From: Nonomuraea candida
GTDB taxonomy: Bacteria > Actinomycetota > Actinomycetes > Streptosporangiales > Streptosporangiaceae
Direction: 5' to 3'
NCBI RefSeq assembly: GCF_000725485.1
Contig: NZ_JOAG01000029.1
Span: 1 to 64,000, forward strand
DNA length: 64,000 nucleotides
Shown: piece by piece, positions 8,604 to 16,425 of the stretch
Layout: every line of letters starts with the position of its first letter
How positions within the stretch are numbered: the stretch's first letter is position 1
Position numbers and translations under genes: made by a program
The notes under the pieces: model-generated
What the model saw: only the letters and a program-made list of their open reading frames with translations
What the model was told of the DNA's origin: nothing
Databases searched by the model: none

Positions 8604-10484
8604 ATGTATCTGTTCGATGGGACCATCGCTCAAGCCGCTGCGCAGCTACGGAATCCGCAGTTCTATGCCGAGTGCGTCCGTCGGTTCACTGACGCCTATG
8701 GCGTTGCCCCTGGGCCGTCAGAGCAGGGGAGTTGGCGGCGAAGCTGGCCGGCGCTGTTGAAGGCGCTCACCGCGGCAGGCCTCGGCGGCCTGCGCATCAT
8801 GTTGGAGTATCCGCTGCCAGGGACCGGGCAACGAGCTGACGCGGTGGTGCTAGGTCAGCGAGTCGACGACGCCAAATTGGTGGCGGTCGTGGTGGAGCTC
8901 AAGCAATGGGAGCAGGCGGAACGGCACGCTGGCGATGCGCTACTGCTCGACGTTGGTGGAAGAGTTGAGGAGCATCCGGCGCGACAGGTCGGCAGTTACG
9001 TGCACTACCTCACCAACTGGGTAGGCGAATCCATCGACATGGAGGTCAGAGGCGTTGTCATCATGCACAACGCCGGTCCATCGTTCGTCGAATGGTTACG
9101 TGAGCTAGTTGCGCGCGGTCCCAGCTCGGCCTATCCGATCCTCGGGCAGACCGATCTGGAACCCGAAGCCCCAGCCAGACTGTGCGCTGACCAGATGGCT
9201 TGCGGCGACCTTGAGCCCCCTTCGACGGCGCTCGTGGAGCGTTTCGTCGAAACGCAGCACTTGCCCTCTCCGAAGCTGCTCTCCCGAGTCGCTGACGCCA
9301 TCAAGGGAGTCGGCGGTTTCACACTGATCGGTGATCAGGACAAGGCTCGTCTGCATATTCGCGATGCCGCTATAGCTGTCGAGCACGGCCGGTCGGGACA
9401 CGTGATCGTCGTGACGGGAGGCCCCGGCACCGGCAAGACTGCCATCGCGGCCCGCGTCCTCGGGGACCTCTGCCTGCGTGGTGGCGCGAATCCCCGCCTA
9501 CTGACTCCCTCGGGAGCGTTGACCAAGCAACTCAGTCGAGCGGTTGGAGCCACCGCCAGAGGGTTGATCACCAACATCGCCAAAGGGATACCGGGCGGAT
9601 TGTCGGAGAGCAGCATCGTGCTGATCGACGAGGCGCATCGTCTGCATACCGCCACGAAGCAGCGAGCAACAGAATTTCCGGACATACTGCTGCGGCTCGC
9701 TGAAAGAACTGGTGCGATAGTTCTTTTTCTGGACGAGCGGCAGATCATCCGTCCGAGCGAGGGCACAACTCTTGAGGAGTTGCGCCGTATAGCTGAGCAC
9801 CTGAACCAGGCGTTCACCCACATCGATCTAACTGTCCAATTCCGCTGCGCTGGTTCCCAAGTCTACCTGCACTGGATCGACGACCTGTTCGCCCAGGAAG
9901 GCTCACCCTCCCTGTGGCTGGGTGAAGATTATGATCTGACCTTGGCTGAGTCTCCGCTAGACCTCGAGACCTGGACGAACGATCACATCGCGCGTGGGCG
10001 CAGTGCTCGGATCGCAGCAGGGTTTTGCTGGCCATGGAACTCGCGAACAAAGCCACCGCTGTTGCCGGAAGTGGCTATAACCTGGGGCGACAGCGGGGGA
10101 AACGAGCAGACCTGGAAGCTGCCCTGGAACTCGCGTGCAGGCGAAGTCATTGGTAATGAGGCTGAAATTCCAGGACGTCCTTATTGGGCAACCGACCCAG
10201 GAGGACATCGGCAAGTAGGATGTATCTACACGGCGCAAGGATTCGAGTACGACTACGGGGCGGTCATCATTGGCGAAGACCTCGTACGGACTCCTTCGGG
10301 CTGGATGGCGCGGCCAAGTAAGAGTCACGACAAAGAAGTCAACTATCTAACGCCCGAGAAATATCTCTTCTACGCGCTCAACACGTACCGCGTGCTTGCC
10401 ACACGTGGGACGAAGGGTACGCGCCTGTATTCGACGGATCCGTATACTCAGCGTTTCCTGCGCACTCTTCTGCCAGGAGCCTGA
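8604..10484 (+). CDS. PD-(D/E)XK nuclease fused to DUF2075 helicase, copy C (divergent paralogue)
   Basis: 626 aa with the same architecture as copies A and B but clearly diverged. Nuclease residues: Glu68 (LEYPLP), Asp79 (RADAVVLG), Glu98/Lys100 (VVVELKQW). Helicase: Walker A GGPGTGKT (272-279), Walker B LIDEAHR (DEAH 341-344), VQFRCAGSQ, IYTAQGFEYDY and VLATRGTKG. It is transcribed away from copy B, probably from a leaderless promoter. The start is the only ATG near the conserved N-terminus. Keeping three related nuclease-helicases side by side suggests diversification against different targets or a multi-part system (inference). Confidence 0.85.
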   Translation: MYLFDGTIAQAAAQLRNPQFYAECVRRFTDAYGVAPGPSEQGSWRRSWPALLKALTAAGLGGLRIMLEYPLPGTGQRADAVVLGQRVDDAKLVAVVVELKQWEQAERHAGDALLLDVGGRVEEHPARQVGSYVHYLTNWVGESIDMEVRGVVIMHNAGPSFVEWLRELVARGPSSAYPILGQTDLEPEAPARLCADQMACGDLEPPSTALVERFVETQHLPSPKLLSRVADAIKGVGGFTLIGDQDKARLHIRDAAIAVEHGRSGHVIVVTGGPGTGKTAIAARVLGDLCLRGGANPRLLTPSGALTKQLSRAVGATARGLITNIAKGIPGGLSESSIVLIDEAHRLHTATKQRATEFPDILLRLAERTGAIVLFLDERQIIRPSEGTTLEELRRIAEHLNQAFTHIDLTVQFRCAGSQVYLHWIDDLFAQEGSPSLWLGEDYDLTLAESPLDLETWTNDHIARGRSARIAAGFCWPWNSRTKPPLLPEVAITWGDSGGNEQTWKLPWNSRAGEVIGNEAEIPGRPYWATDPGGHRQVGCIYTAQGFEYDYGAVIIGEDLVRTPSGWMARPSKSHDKEVNYLTPEKYLFYALNTYRVLATRGTKGTRLYSTDPYTQRFLRTLLPGA

Positions 10485-10515
10485 AGCAAGCCGGTCCCCC
10501 TGCTGAAGCGTCGGT

Positions 10516-10857
10516 TCAACTGCGTGGCCTCACCTCATCCAGCCACAGCCTGCGTTCGAAGCCGCCTCGCTCAACTCGCTTAAGGCGTGCGGCCTCCTTA
10601 ACCGCGTCGTCGGAGTACCCCAACGTCGCGGTCAGGGTCATCAGAACCTCATAGATGTCAGCCAGCTCCTCAAGACGACCACCCGGCTCGGCGCGACGCA
10701 GCTCTTCAGCCTCCTCGGCGAGCTTGGCTGTCAAGGCAGCGACCAGCTCGGACGCGCCGAGCACGCGAACTTTGGCCATCTTGCCATCGGCCTCGATGAT
10801 CTGAGGGATCTGATCCCGGACCAGCTTGCCGTAGACGATCGTCTGTTCGTCGCGCAA
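10516..10857 (-). CDS. MazG-like nucleoside triphosphate pyrophosphohydrolase
   Basis: 113 aa, all-alpha NTP pyrophosphatase type. The N-terminal VYGKLVRDQIPQII matches the KLVRDKIPEII opening of this small house-cleaning family. The metal-binding helix pair appears as LAEEAEELRRAE followed by ELADIYEVL (E-x2-E and E-x2-D pattern). The start is TTG, with AAGGGGGCGACAATT upstream. It converges with copy C (31 bases) and diverges from the HNH gene across only about 30 bases, so the two promoters must overlap. In a defence island such enzymes may lower or edit nucleotide pools; that role is inference. Confidence 0.75.
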   Translation of the reverse strand: MRDEQTIVYGKLVRDQIPQIIEADGKMAKVRVLGASELVAALTAKLAEEAEELRRAEPGGRLEELADIYEVLMTLTATLGYSDDAVKEAARLKRVERGGFERRLWLDEVRPRS

Positions 10858-10888
10858 AATTGTCGCCCCCTTGGCTGATACTGCTCAC

Positions 10889-11905
10889 ATGGACTACCGC
10901 CGCGGTGTGGTCACAGGTGAAAGCGTATGGCGCGCCATCGTGCTCTACGGCGCGAACTCGGCCACCTACAAGTTCGCCTTCGGCGCGACCCTGCTCGAGG
11001 TCGCTGCCACCGGTCGTAACCATGTCACGCTCGACGAACTGGCACCGCGGTACGCGGAACTCCTCTGTGAGGGCCTTCAGCGTCAGCCCCGACAGGGAAC
11101 CTCGGCTCGCAGCAGGTTCCTCGACGCCTGCCGTGCGTTCAACGCCGGCGAGCTCGACCGCGACACGTTGCACCGGCGAACGGTCCAGCTCGGCTTCAGC
11201 AACGTCGTCGACGCATTCCCCAAGCTGGGCGGGGACCAGGCACCACTGAGCTACTACGAGGATCAGCGTAAGAATTCCGCCGCACCCGGCCTCGTGCTGC
11301 GCGACGAATTGCTTGAGCTCGCTGCCTCGGTGCACGCGCAGGACCTCGATGCAGAAACTGCCGCCCGCTGGCGGCTGGTGGAGACGGCGTGGGCCACGGG
11401 CATTTCCGATGGGGTCCTGGGCCCGTCGCTCATTTATGACCCTGACAAGCAGGCCCTGGTCCTCCAGTCCAAGCAGCGTCGGCGAAGCGTGACCGGGGTG
11501 GTCGCCGCACTCAACGGCTATCAGGACGGTCGCTGCGCCTACTGCAACGAGCTTATGACGCGGCTCGTAGGCGCTGGACCCATCGTTGAGCACGTCCTGC
11601 CCTGGAAGTTGCTCACCCGTCAGTGGCATGGCCCTGACGTCGACGCCATCTGGAACCTCGTCCTGGCCTGCTGGTCCTGCAACAACGCCAAGCGGGATCG
11701 AGCTCCGCACGAGACGTGGATGCCATGGCTCGAACAGCGGAACAACGACCTCATCGAATCACGTCACCCACTACGCGAAGTGCTCATGGCTCAGACCGGT
11801 ACAACGACGGCCGAGCGGCGTCACACCCTCAAGCGCGCGTACCGGAGGGCGACAGAACTTCTCCCAGCGGTTTGGATGCCACCCGTAGCTGGCCACCTCG
11901 CATAG
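10889..11905 (+). CDS. HNH endonuclease domain protein
   Basis: 338 aa from ATG 10889 (an upstream TTG at 10871 is possible). The last third carries a zinc-bound HNH motif: CAYCN, then VEHVLPWK with the first His, WNLVLACWSCNNAKRD with Asn and the second CxxC, and a following His in APHETW. The N-terminal 200 residues are helical and unrecognised; they may recognise DNA or a partner. Transcription is divergent from the MazG-like gene. A nuclease effector in the defence island is the likely role, and no partner methylase is seen. Confidence 0.8.
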   Translation: MDYRRGVVTGESVWRAIVLYGANSATYKFAFGATLLEVAATGRNHVTLDELAPRYAELLCEGLQRQPRQGTSARSRFLDACRAFNAGELDRDTLHRRTVQLGFSNVVDAFPKLGGDQAPLSYYEDQRKNSAAPGLVLRDELLELAASVHAQDLDAETAARWRLVETAWATGISDGVLGPSLIYDPDKQALVLQSKQRRRSVTGVVAALNGYQDGRCAYCNELMTRLVGAGPIVEHVLPWKLLTRQWHGPDVDAIWNLVLACWSCNNAKRDRAPHETWMPWLEQRNNDLIESRHPLREVLMAQTGTTTAERRHTLKRAYRRATELLPAVWMPPVAGHLA

Positions 11906-11938
11906 AAACCTGGCTGAGGCGTACACGGCGGATCCCCA

Positions 11939-13012
11939 TCAGGCTTCCGACTTCTGGTCGAACGGGGGCAGATGGTACTTGTATCCGACAGGGGAGAGCC
12001 GAGCTTGATCTAGTGACCAGGGATGAAGGATCGAGGCTTTGCCTCCGCTAACTGTGATCCCACCGTCGTGGTCTCGGCTTACAACGATGTTGCTGAGTAC
12101 GAACAGGGCCACGTGCGGGTAGTCCTTGGCGTGTTGGACTTCGTTGGGCGTGAGAAGAATCTTCTGCGGATCGCCCGTCGTCCCCTTGACTTCGACATGC
12201 CAGGCGGCGCCGTCGATCTCGACCACATAGTCGAAGCTCTCGGTACGCGAGGTGTCCGTGACCTTGCCGAGCTTGCTGTAGTGGAGGAGCGCCTCGTTCA
12301 TCGCGTGCGTCTCGACCGCTACCTTCACCTGCTGGTCTGTAGCGAAGCCTTGCCCCTTGCGGGACGTTCGTGGTCGACCAGCGGCGGCGGCGACCTGGCG
12401 TTCGGCCTCCTCAACGCCGCTTCGAGTGAGAACCGTAGGGGGCCGCTCTCCGACGAGTGCTTCTACCGCTTCCTTCACCTCTGGGAGTACATCGAGCACT
12501 GCGTTCGGGCACTTGGCAAGGTATGTCTGCCAGGTCCGTAGGGAGTCCTGGTACTGAATCCACGGAAAGTAGAGCCGCTGTCCGGGGAACTCCGCCTGCA
12601 GAGCATCTCGGACTGCGAACAGAGCTAATCGGCGTTGCCGGAGGACCGCTAAGGACAACGGTTCGGCCAGAGGGCGGTAGTCCGCGAGCGCAACGACGAG
12701 GCCGGGGAGCCATCCTGGCTTGGCGCCGGCTTGTCTCGCGTAGGAGCCACGTGCGACCCACCAGATCGGCTCGTTGTACCGCTCGCCTGTCGCGCGGCTG
12801 ACGCCCACGATCTGCTCTGCCCCGCTGTCGTAGTGAACGACGAGGTTGTTGGCCTGGACGGCACTGACCAGTGCGTAGCCTGGGGTGCTCACGCCGCCCC
12901 GAGCAGCAACGGGCGCCTTGAGGTCGCTGCCGATGTCATCTCGTCGCGTGATTTCCATGAACAAGTTCTCATCGGACCGCTGTGACCACCAGTACGCGAC
13001 CATGGTCCCCAT
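11939..13012 (-). CDS. DUF3883-domain protein (PD-(D/E)XK nuclease-like)
   Basis: 357 aa from ATG 13012; an in-frame ATG nine bases on has the better-spaced GGGGACC and may be the true start. The C-terminal domain shows the DUF3883/NOV-type core: FDYVVEI (260-266) followed by HVEVKGTTG (Glu274, Lys276), a PD-(D/E)XK active-site pattern. The N-terminal 100 residues begin YWWSQRS and are rich in aromatics (IWWVARGSY), loosely like base-reader domains of modification-dependent nucleases; that comparison is weak. It converges with the HNH gene (33 bases between stops). It is the last gene before the tRNA-Arg terminator. Confidence 0.7.
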   Translation of the reverse strand: MGTMVAYWWSQRSDENLFMEITRRDDIGSDLKAPVAARGGVSTPGYALVSAVQANNLVVHYDSGAEQIVGVSRATGERYNEPIWWVARGSYARQAGAKPGWLPGLVVALADYRPLAEPLSLAVLRQRRLALFAVRDALQAEFPGQRLYFPWIQYQDSLRTWQTYLAKCPNAVLDVLPEVKEAVEALVGERPPTVLTRSGVEEAERQVAAAAGRPRTSRKGQGFATDQQVKVAVETHAMNEALLHYSKLGKVTDTSRTESFDYVVEIDGAAWHVEVKGTTGDPQKILLTPNEVQHAKDYPHVALFVLSNIVVSRDHDGGITVSGGKASILHPWSLDQARLSPVGYKYHLPPFDQKSEA

Positions 13013-13211
13013 CCTGCCGCAGCTGGATCTTGGACTCCATAGGTCCGTACTTGGCTACCGAACTCGGCTCTTCTGCAGCTCCCAAGGAAGCACGAACTGC
13101 TTCCTGAGCTGGGGAAACACAATCAAGATCATCCCGTATATATCCCGTGATCAAGGTCCTACGGCTGCATTCGGGTGCCTTCGGCGACCTACCAAGGGAC
13201 TGGAAGCAAAA

Positions 13212-13237
13212 GACCTGCGGTCAAGAAACCGCAGGTC
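13212..13237 (-). terminator. Rho-independent terminator of tRNA-Arg
   Basis: A perfect 10-bp stem (GACCTGCGGT / ACCGCAGGTC) with loop CAAGAA, followed on the minus strand by TTTTGCTT. It lies about 30 bases beyond the 3' end of the tRNA-Arg gene. Confidence 0.85.
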
Positions 13238-13265
13238 AGATGGCCAAAAGCCTGGTCGAGATGAG

Positions 13266-13338
13266 TGCCCCCGGCAGGATTCGAACCTGCGGCACCCGCT
13301 TTAGGAGAGCGGTGCTCTATCCCCTGAGCTACGGAGGC
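13266..13338 (-). tRNA. tRNA-Arg (anticodon CCU)
   Basis: 73 nt folding into a complete cloverleaf: acceptor GCCTCCG/CGGGGGC, D-arm GCTC/GAGC, anticodon stem CCGCT/AGCGG with loop CTCCTAA (anticodon CCT), T-arm GCAGG-TTCGAAT-CCTGC and discriminator A. The CCA end is not encoded. It separates the defence island on its 3' side from core genes on its 5' side, the arrangement expected for a tRNA used as an integration site. No second copy of its 3' end is present in the window. Confidence 0.97.
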
Positions 13339-13488
13339 GGACGCCAGTAAGCCTAGCGAAAGTCTGGCACTGTGTGGGACGTCGGGGCGCCGTCAGTTTG
13401 GCTGGGTTGGTTATGGGTGCTCTGAGCTGCGGTAAAGGCATGACAAGTGATCAGAATCTTGCTCAACGGGGGCGGATAGCGTCTGCCT

Positions 13489-13995
13489 GTGACCAGGAGG
13501 CGATGCACGCAAGCCCGTCGGCGGCCCGTCGTGTTGTTCGGGGCGTTGCTGGCGCCGGCGATCCTTGCGGGAGGGCTGCTGGCGGGGGAGATGGGTGGGT
13601 TCGAGGGGAGTGCGGCAGCCGGCTGGGCTGGGGCTGGGGGCGAGGGCGAGGGCGGTTCGGTGGTGGGGGTGGGGTTCGAGGCTGTGCTGGTGCCTGCGCC
13701 GGTGCGGCCGGATCGGCGGTATGCGCGGGTTGTGCCTGCTCCCGTGCGGGTTCGGGTGGTGGAGCGGGAGCCGGACGTTTCGGTTGGGGAGAGCAGGGCG
13801 GAGGCTCCCGATCGGGAGGTCGCCGGTCAGGAGGTTGCCGATGACGAGGGCGTGGACGTGGAGCCTGTCACGCCGGCTCCGGTGGAGACCCAGTCGGGGT
13901 GTCCGGGGGAGTGGGCGGATACCTGGTTGTGGGAGTTGTGCCGGGATCGGGAGCAGGAGGCGGCTGCGGGGGAGAGTTGGGTGCCTGGGATCTGA
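13489..13995 (+). CDS. Hypothetical exported or membrane-anchored protein
   Basis: 168 aa from GTG 13489; not recognised. A basic start (MTRRRCTQARRRP) is followed by a hydrophobic stretch VVLFGALLAPAILAGGLLAG, fitting a signal peptide or signal anchor. The rest is Val/Pro/Glu-rich and low in complexity, ending with two Cys (SGCPGEW, LWELCRD) that could form a disulfide. No strong RBS is seen. The DNA is very G-rich on this strand, so frames are open by composition and the call is tentative; a competing frame runs 13565-14029. Confidence 0.45.
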   Translation: MTRRRCTQARRRPVVLFGALLAPAILAGGLLAGEMGGFEGSAAAGWAGAGGEGEGGSVVGVGFEAVLVPAPVRPDRRYARVVPAPVRVRVVEREPDVSVGESRAEAPDREVAGQEVADDEGVDVEPVTPAPVETQSGCPGEWADTWLWELCRDREQEAAAGESWVPGI

Positions 13996-14260
13996 ACCGT
14001 GCGTGATCGGCCGGCGTACTGAGCTGTAAGGGCGGGTTAGAGGGTCATGGTGCGAGAGGAGAGAAGAGGAAGGAGGGGGAGGGGCGCGGCCGGTGCTGGT
14101 GGGCTGGTGTGGGGTGGGTGGTTCGTAGGGGCCGGGCGGGTGGGCAAAGTGGGTTATTTGTCTCATAGCGGCTCTTCGGAGTTCGGTCCGGGCACTCGGG
14201 GGGCTGTAGTAACGTGCGTGCCTGACCCGGGTAACGAGTTTGCAAACGGAGGAGTCGAAC

Positions 14261-15358
14261 GTGCCAGCCCCTCGATCAGCGGGTCTGATCGCGGTTGTCA
14301 TGGCGGTGGCTTCTCTCCTCGTGCTCGTCGGGGTGGTGCCGGCGCAGGCTCACGTACGCGTTCAGCAGGTGCAGCAGGGGCTCGAACGGCGGGATCCGTC
14401 TAATCTGACCGAGTTGCGGAAAGAGGCGGAGAAGTCGGCCAAGGAGCTCGAAGAGGCCACCAAGGCGCTGGAGAAGCGGCGGGCCGACATCGCGGCCTCC
14501 GAGAAGGAGCTCAAGAGCAAGCTGACCACGTTGCAGAACCTCGAGCGGCAGCTGGCCGTGATGCGGCAGCCTGTGTCGCAGCTGGCCGAGTTGTTGTACC
14601 AGCAGCCGCTCGTGGCCGGTGGCGTCGTGCCGTTCCTGTCGGGGAGCGCGGACGAGAAGACCCTGCGGGCCCTCATGGACACGAACCAGATGGTGGCCCA
14701 GCGGCAGCACGCCGTCGAGCAGACCAGCGCGTTGTACAAGGAGGCCGAGCGGCTCGCCGCTGAGGCGCAGGAGCTGCGGGCCGGGAACCTGCTGGCCGAG
14801 GCGCAGCTCGCGGCCGAGGTCGACACGTTGCGGCAGCGGTCGGATAAGATCGTGAAGTCTCTCACCGCGGCGCTGGTGAAGCTGGGGATCAAGATCGACA
14901 AGGTGGGGCGGGCGGCGCTGGGGTGCAACCCGCTGCGGGCGGCCACGGCCGACCAGTATCCCAACGGGCTCATTCCCAAGAGCATGCTCTGTCCTTTGCA
15001 GCAGAAGGGGTTCAGTCTCAGGGCCGATGCCACCATCGCCTTCGTGAGCCTGAACGAGGCCTATCGGCAGCGGTTCGGCAAGCCGATGTGCGTGACCGAC
15101 GCCTACCGGAGCCTCGCCGAGCAGCAGTCGGTCTACTACCGGCGGCCCGGGTTCGCGGCGGTGCCGGGGCGCAGCAACCACGGCCTCGGGCTGGCTGTGG
15201 ACCTGTGCGGTGGCGTGGAGAGGGCCGGGTCTCCGGAGTTCGTGTGGATGGAGAAGAACTCCAAGAGGTACGGGTGGTTCCACCCCTCCTGGGCCTACAG
15301 CAGCCCGTTCGAGCCGTGGCACTGGGAGTATGATCCCAAGATCGACTCGCTGCTCTGA
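14261..15358 (+). CDS. D-alanyl-D-alanine carboxypeptidase family protein (peptidase M15, VanY-like) with coiled coil
   Basis: 365 aa, secreted or membrane-anchored peptidoglycan carboxypeptidase or endopeptidase. The GTG at 14261 is preceded by GGAGGAG at ideal spacing; the upstream TTG was rejected. A signal peptide ends near VVPAQA. Residues about 30-200 are a long Glu/Lys/Arg/Leu coiled coil. The C-terminal M15B domain has the zinc motif SNHGLGLAVDLCGG (His and Asp ligands) and EPWHWEY (third ligand), plus DAYRSLAEQQ. Cys pairs (LGCNP, MLCP, PMCVTD, DLCGG) may form disulfides outside the cell. It converges with mscL (12 bases). Confidence 0.88.
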   Translation: MPAPRSAGLIAVVMAVASLLVLVGVVPAQAHVRVQQVQQGLERRDPSNLTELRKEAEKSAKELEEATKALEKRRADIAASEKELKSKLTTLQNLERQLAVMRQPVSQLAELLYQQPLVAGGVVPFLSGSADEKTLRALMDTNQMVAQRQHAVEQTSALYKEAERLAAEAQELRAGNLLAEAQLAAEVDTLRQRSDKIVKSLTAALVKLGIKIDKVGRAALGCNPLRAATADQYPNGLIPKSMLCPLQQKGFSLRADATIAFVSLNEAYRQRFGKPMCVTDAYRSLAEQQSVYYRRPGFAAVPGRSNHGLGLAVDLCGGVERAGSPEFVWMEKNSKRYGWFHPSWAYSSPFEPWHWEYDPKIDSLL

Positions 15359-15370
15359 GCCCGCCCGGGG

Positions 15371-15769
15371 TCAGGCCGGGGCCACCTCGGCGCTGCAGAA
15401 GGCGCAGCGGGAAGCGGCCTTCGGGATCTCCGACAGGCACTCGGGGCAGTCACGGGTCGTCGACTCGATCCTGCCGGCGGCGCGCTCCTTGAGGTGGGTG
15501 TACGGCCTCACCACCAGGAAGTAGATCACTGCGGCGATCATCAGGAACGAGATGACGGCGTTGAGGAAGTTGCCGTACATGAAGTTGGACTGGCCGACGG
15601 TGACTTTGAGCGAGGAGAAGTCGGGCAGGCCGCCGAACGCCGAGATGAGCGGCGTGAGCAGGTCGGCCACGAACGACTGCACGATCGAGTTGAACGCCGC
15701 GCCGATGACGACCGCCACGGCCAGGTCGATGACGTTTCCCTGCATGAGGAACTTCTTGAATCCGTTCAT
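15371..15769 (-). CDS. mscL: Large-conductance mechanosensitive channel MscL
   Basis: 132 aa. The opening MNGFKKFLMQGNVIDLAVAV is diagnostic of MscL (GNVIDLAVAV lines the pore). Two transmembrane helices follow (VIGAAFNSIVQSFVADLLTPLI and AVISFLMIAAVIYFLVV). It acts as the pressure-release valve during hypo-osmotic shock. The C-terminus carries a CPEC...CAFC zinc-ribbon-like tail (about 108-125), seen in actinobacterial members. It lies 23 bases after the SAF-domain gene, in the mtnP-SAF-mscL operon. Confidence 0.95.
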   Translation of the reverse strand: MNGFKKFLMQGNVIDLAVAVVIGAAFNSIVQSFVADLLTPLISAFGGLPDFSSLKVTVGQSNFMYGNFLNAVISFLMIAAVIYFLVVRPYTHLKERAAGRIESTTRDCPECLSEIPKAASRCAFCSAEVAPA

Positions 15770-15792
15770 GACAAGGAATCGTAGTCGCGTGA

Positions 15793-16425
15793 TTACTCTG
15801 AGTTGGATTTGATGGTGAGTGACAGGCGGGCGTGGGCCTGGGCGGTGGCCAGGTCGGCCGCCTGGGTCGGAGTGGTGGCGACCACGATCAGGGTGCCGGC
15901 TCGGGAACCGGCGCCGGCGCCGAGGGATCGGTCGATGGGGCTGTCGGTCTCCTGCGCGGCGGCGCCGGGGATGGTCAGGACGGTGGTGTCGGGGGCGATC
16001 TGGCGGGCGGGGGTGGCGGGGTCGTAGGCGGCCAGGAGGGTGATCCGCGAACCGGGGGAGAGCAGGGCCGCCGCGTCGGCGTCGGCGATGCGCACCGGGG
16101 TGGCGACCATGCCCGGAGGCAGGCGGTATGAGGTCAGCAGGCGGGCGTCCGTCAGCGGCTCGCCCTGGCGCATCGGGGTGGCCAGGGTCTGGCCCGCGCC
16201 GATGGTGAGCACGGCGCCCGCGGGCGGAGGGTCGAGGGTGGCCGGCTGGAAGTCCTCGGCGCGGAGGGGGCCGGGCGTCAGGTCGCGGGAGGCCACCAGG
16301 ACCGTGGGCGTGGCGGGCCCGGGACTGATGGTCTCGAGAACGGCGATGACGGAGATGGCGGCCAGCGCCGCCGCGACGAGGCGGCGGCGACGGCCGTGGC
16401 GGGACAGCCAGGACGAGCCGATCAC
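15793..16425 (-). CDS. SAF-domain protein (CpaB/FlgA-like), membrane anchored
   Basis: 210 aa from GTG 16425, whose GTGA overlaps the mtnP stop (4 bases). The N-terminus is basic (SRHGRRRR) followed by one transmembrane segment (LVAAALAAISVIAVLETI). Residues about 40-105 form a SAF domain (TVLVASRDLTPGPLRAEDF ... GEPLTDARLL), the fold found in CpaB/RcpC pilus-assembly and antifreeze-like proteins. The C-terminal half resembles the RcpC-type extension (SRITLLAAYD). No Tad pilus genes lie in the window. The conserved position between mtnP and mscL suggests an envelope role. Confidence 0.8.
   Translation of the reverse strand: MIGSSWLSRHGRRRRLVAAALAAISVIAVLETISPGPATPTVLVASRDLTPGPLRAEDFQPATLDPPPAGAVLTIGAGQTLATPMRQGEPLTDARLLTSYRLPPGMVATPVRIADADAAALLSPGSRITLLAAYDPATPARQIAPDTTVLTIPGAAAQETDSPIDRSLGAGAGSRAGTLIVVATTPTQAADLATAQAHARLSLTIKSNSE

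Noticed and set aside
13374..13844. 156-aa Gly/Arg frame after tRNA-Arg
   Set aside because: Glycine-repeat translation of G-rich DNA. The overlapping frame at 13489-13995 has a signal-like segment and is preferred.
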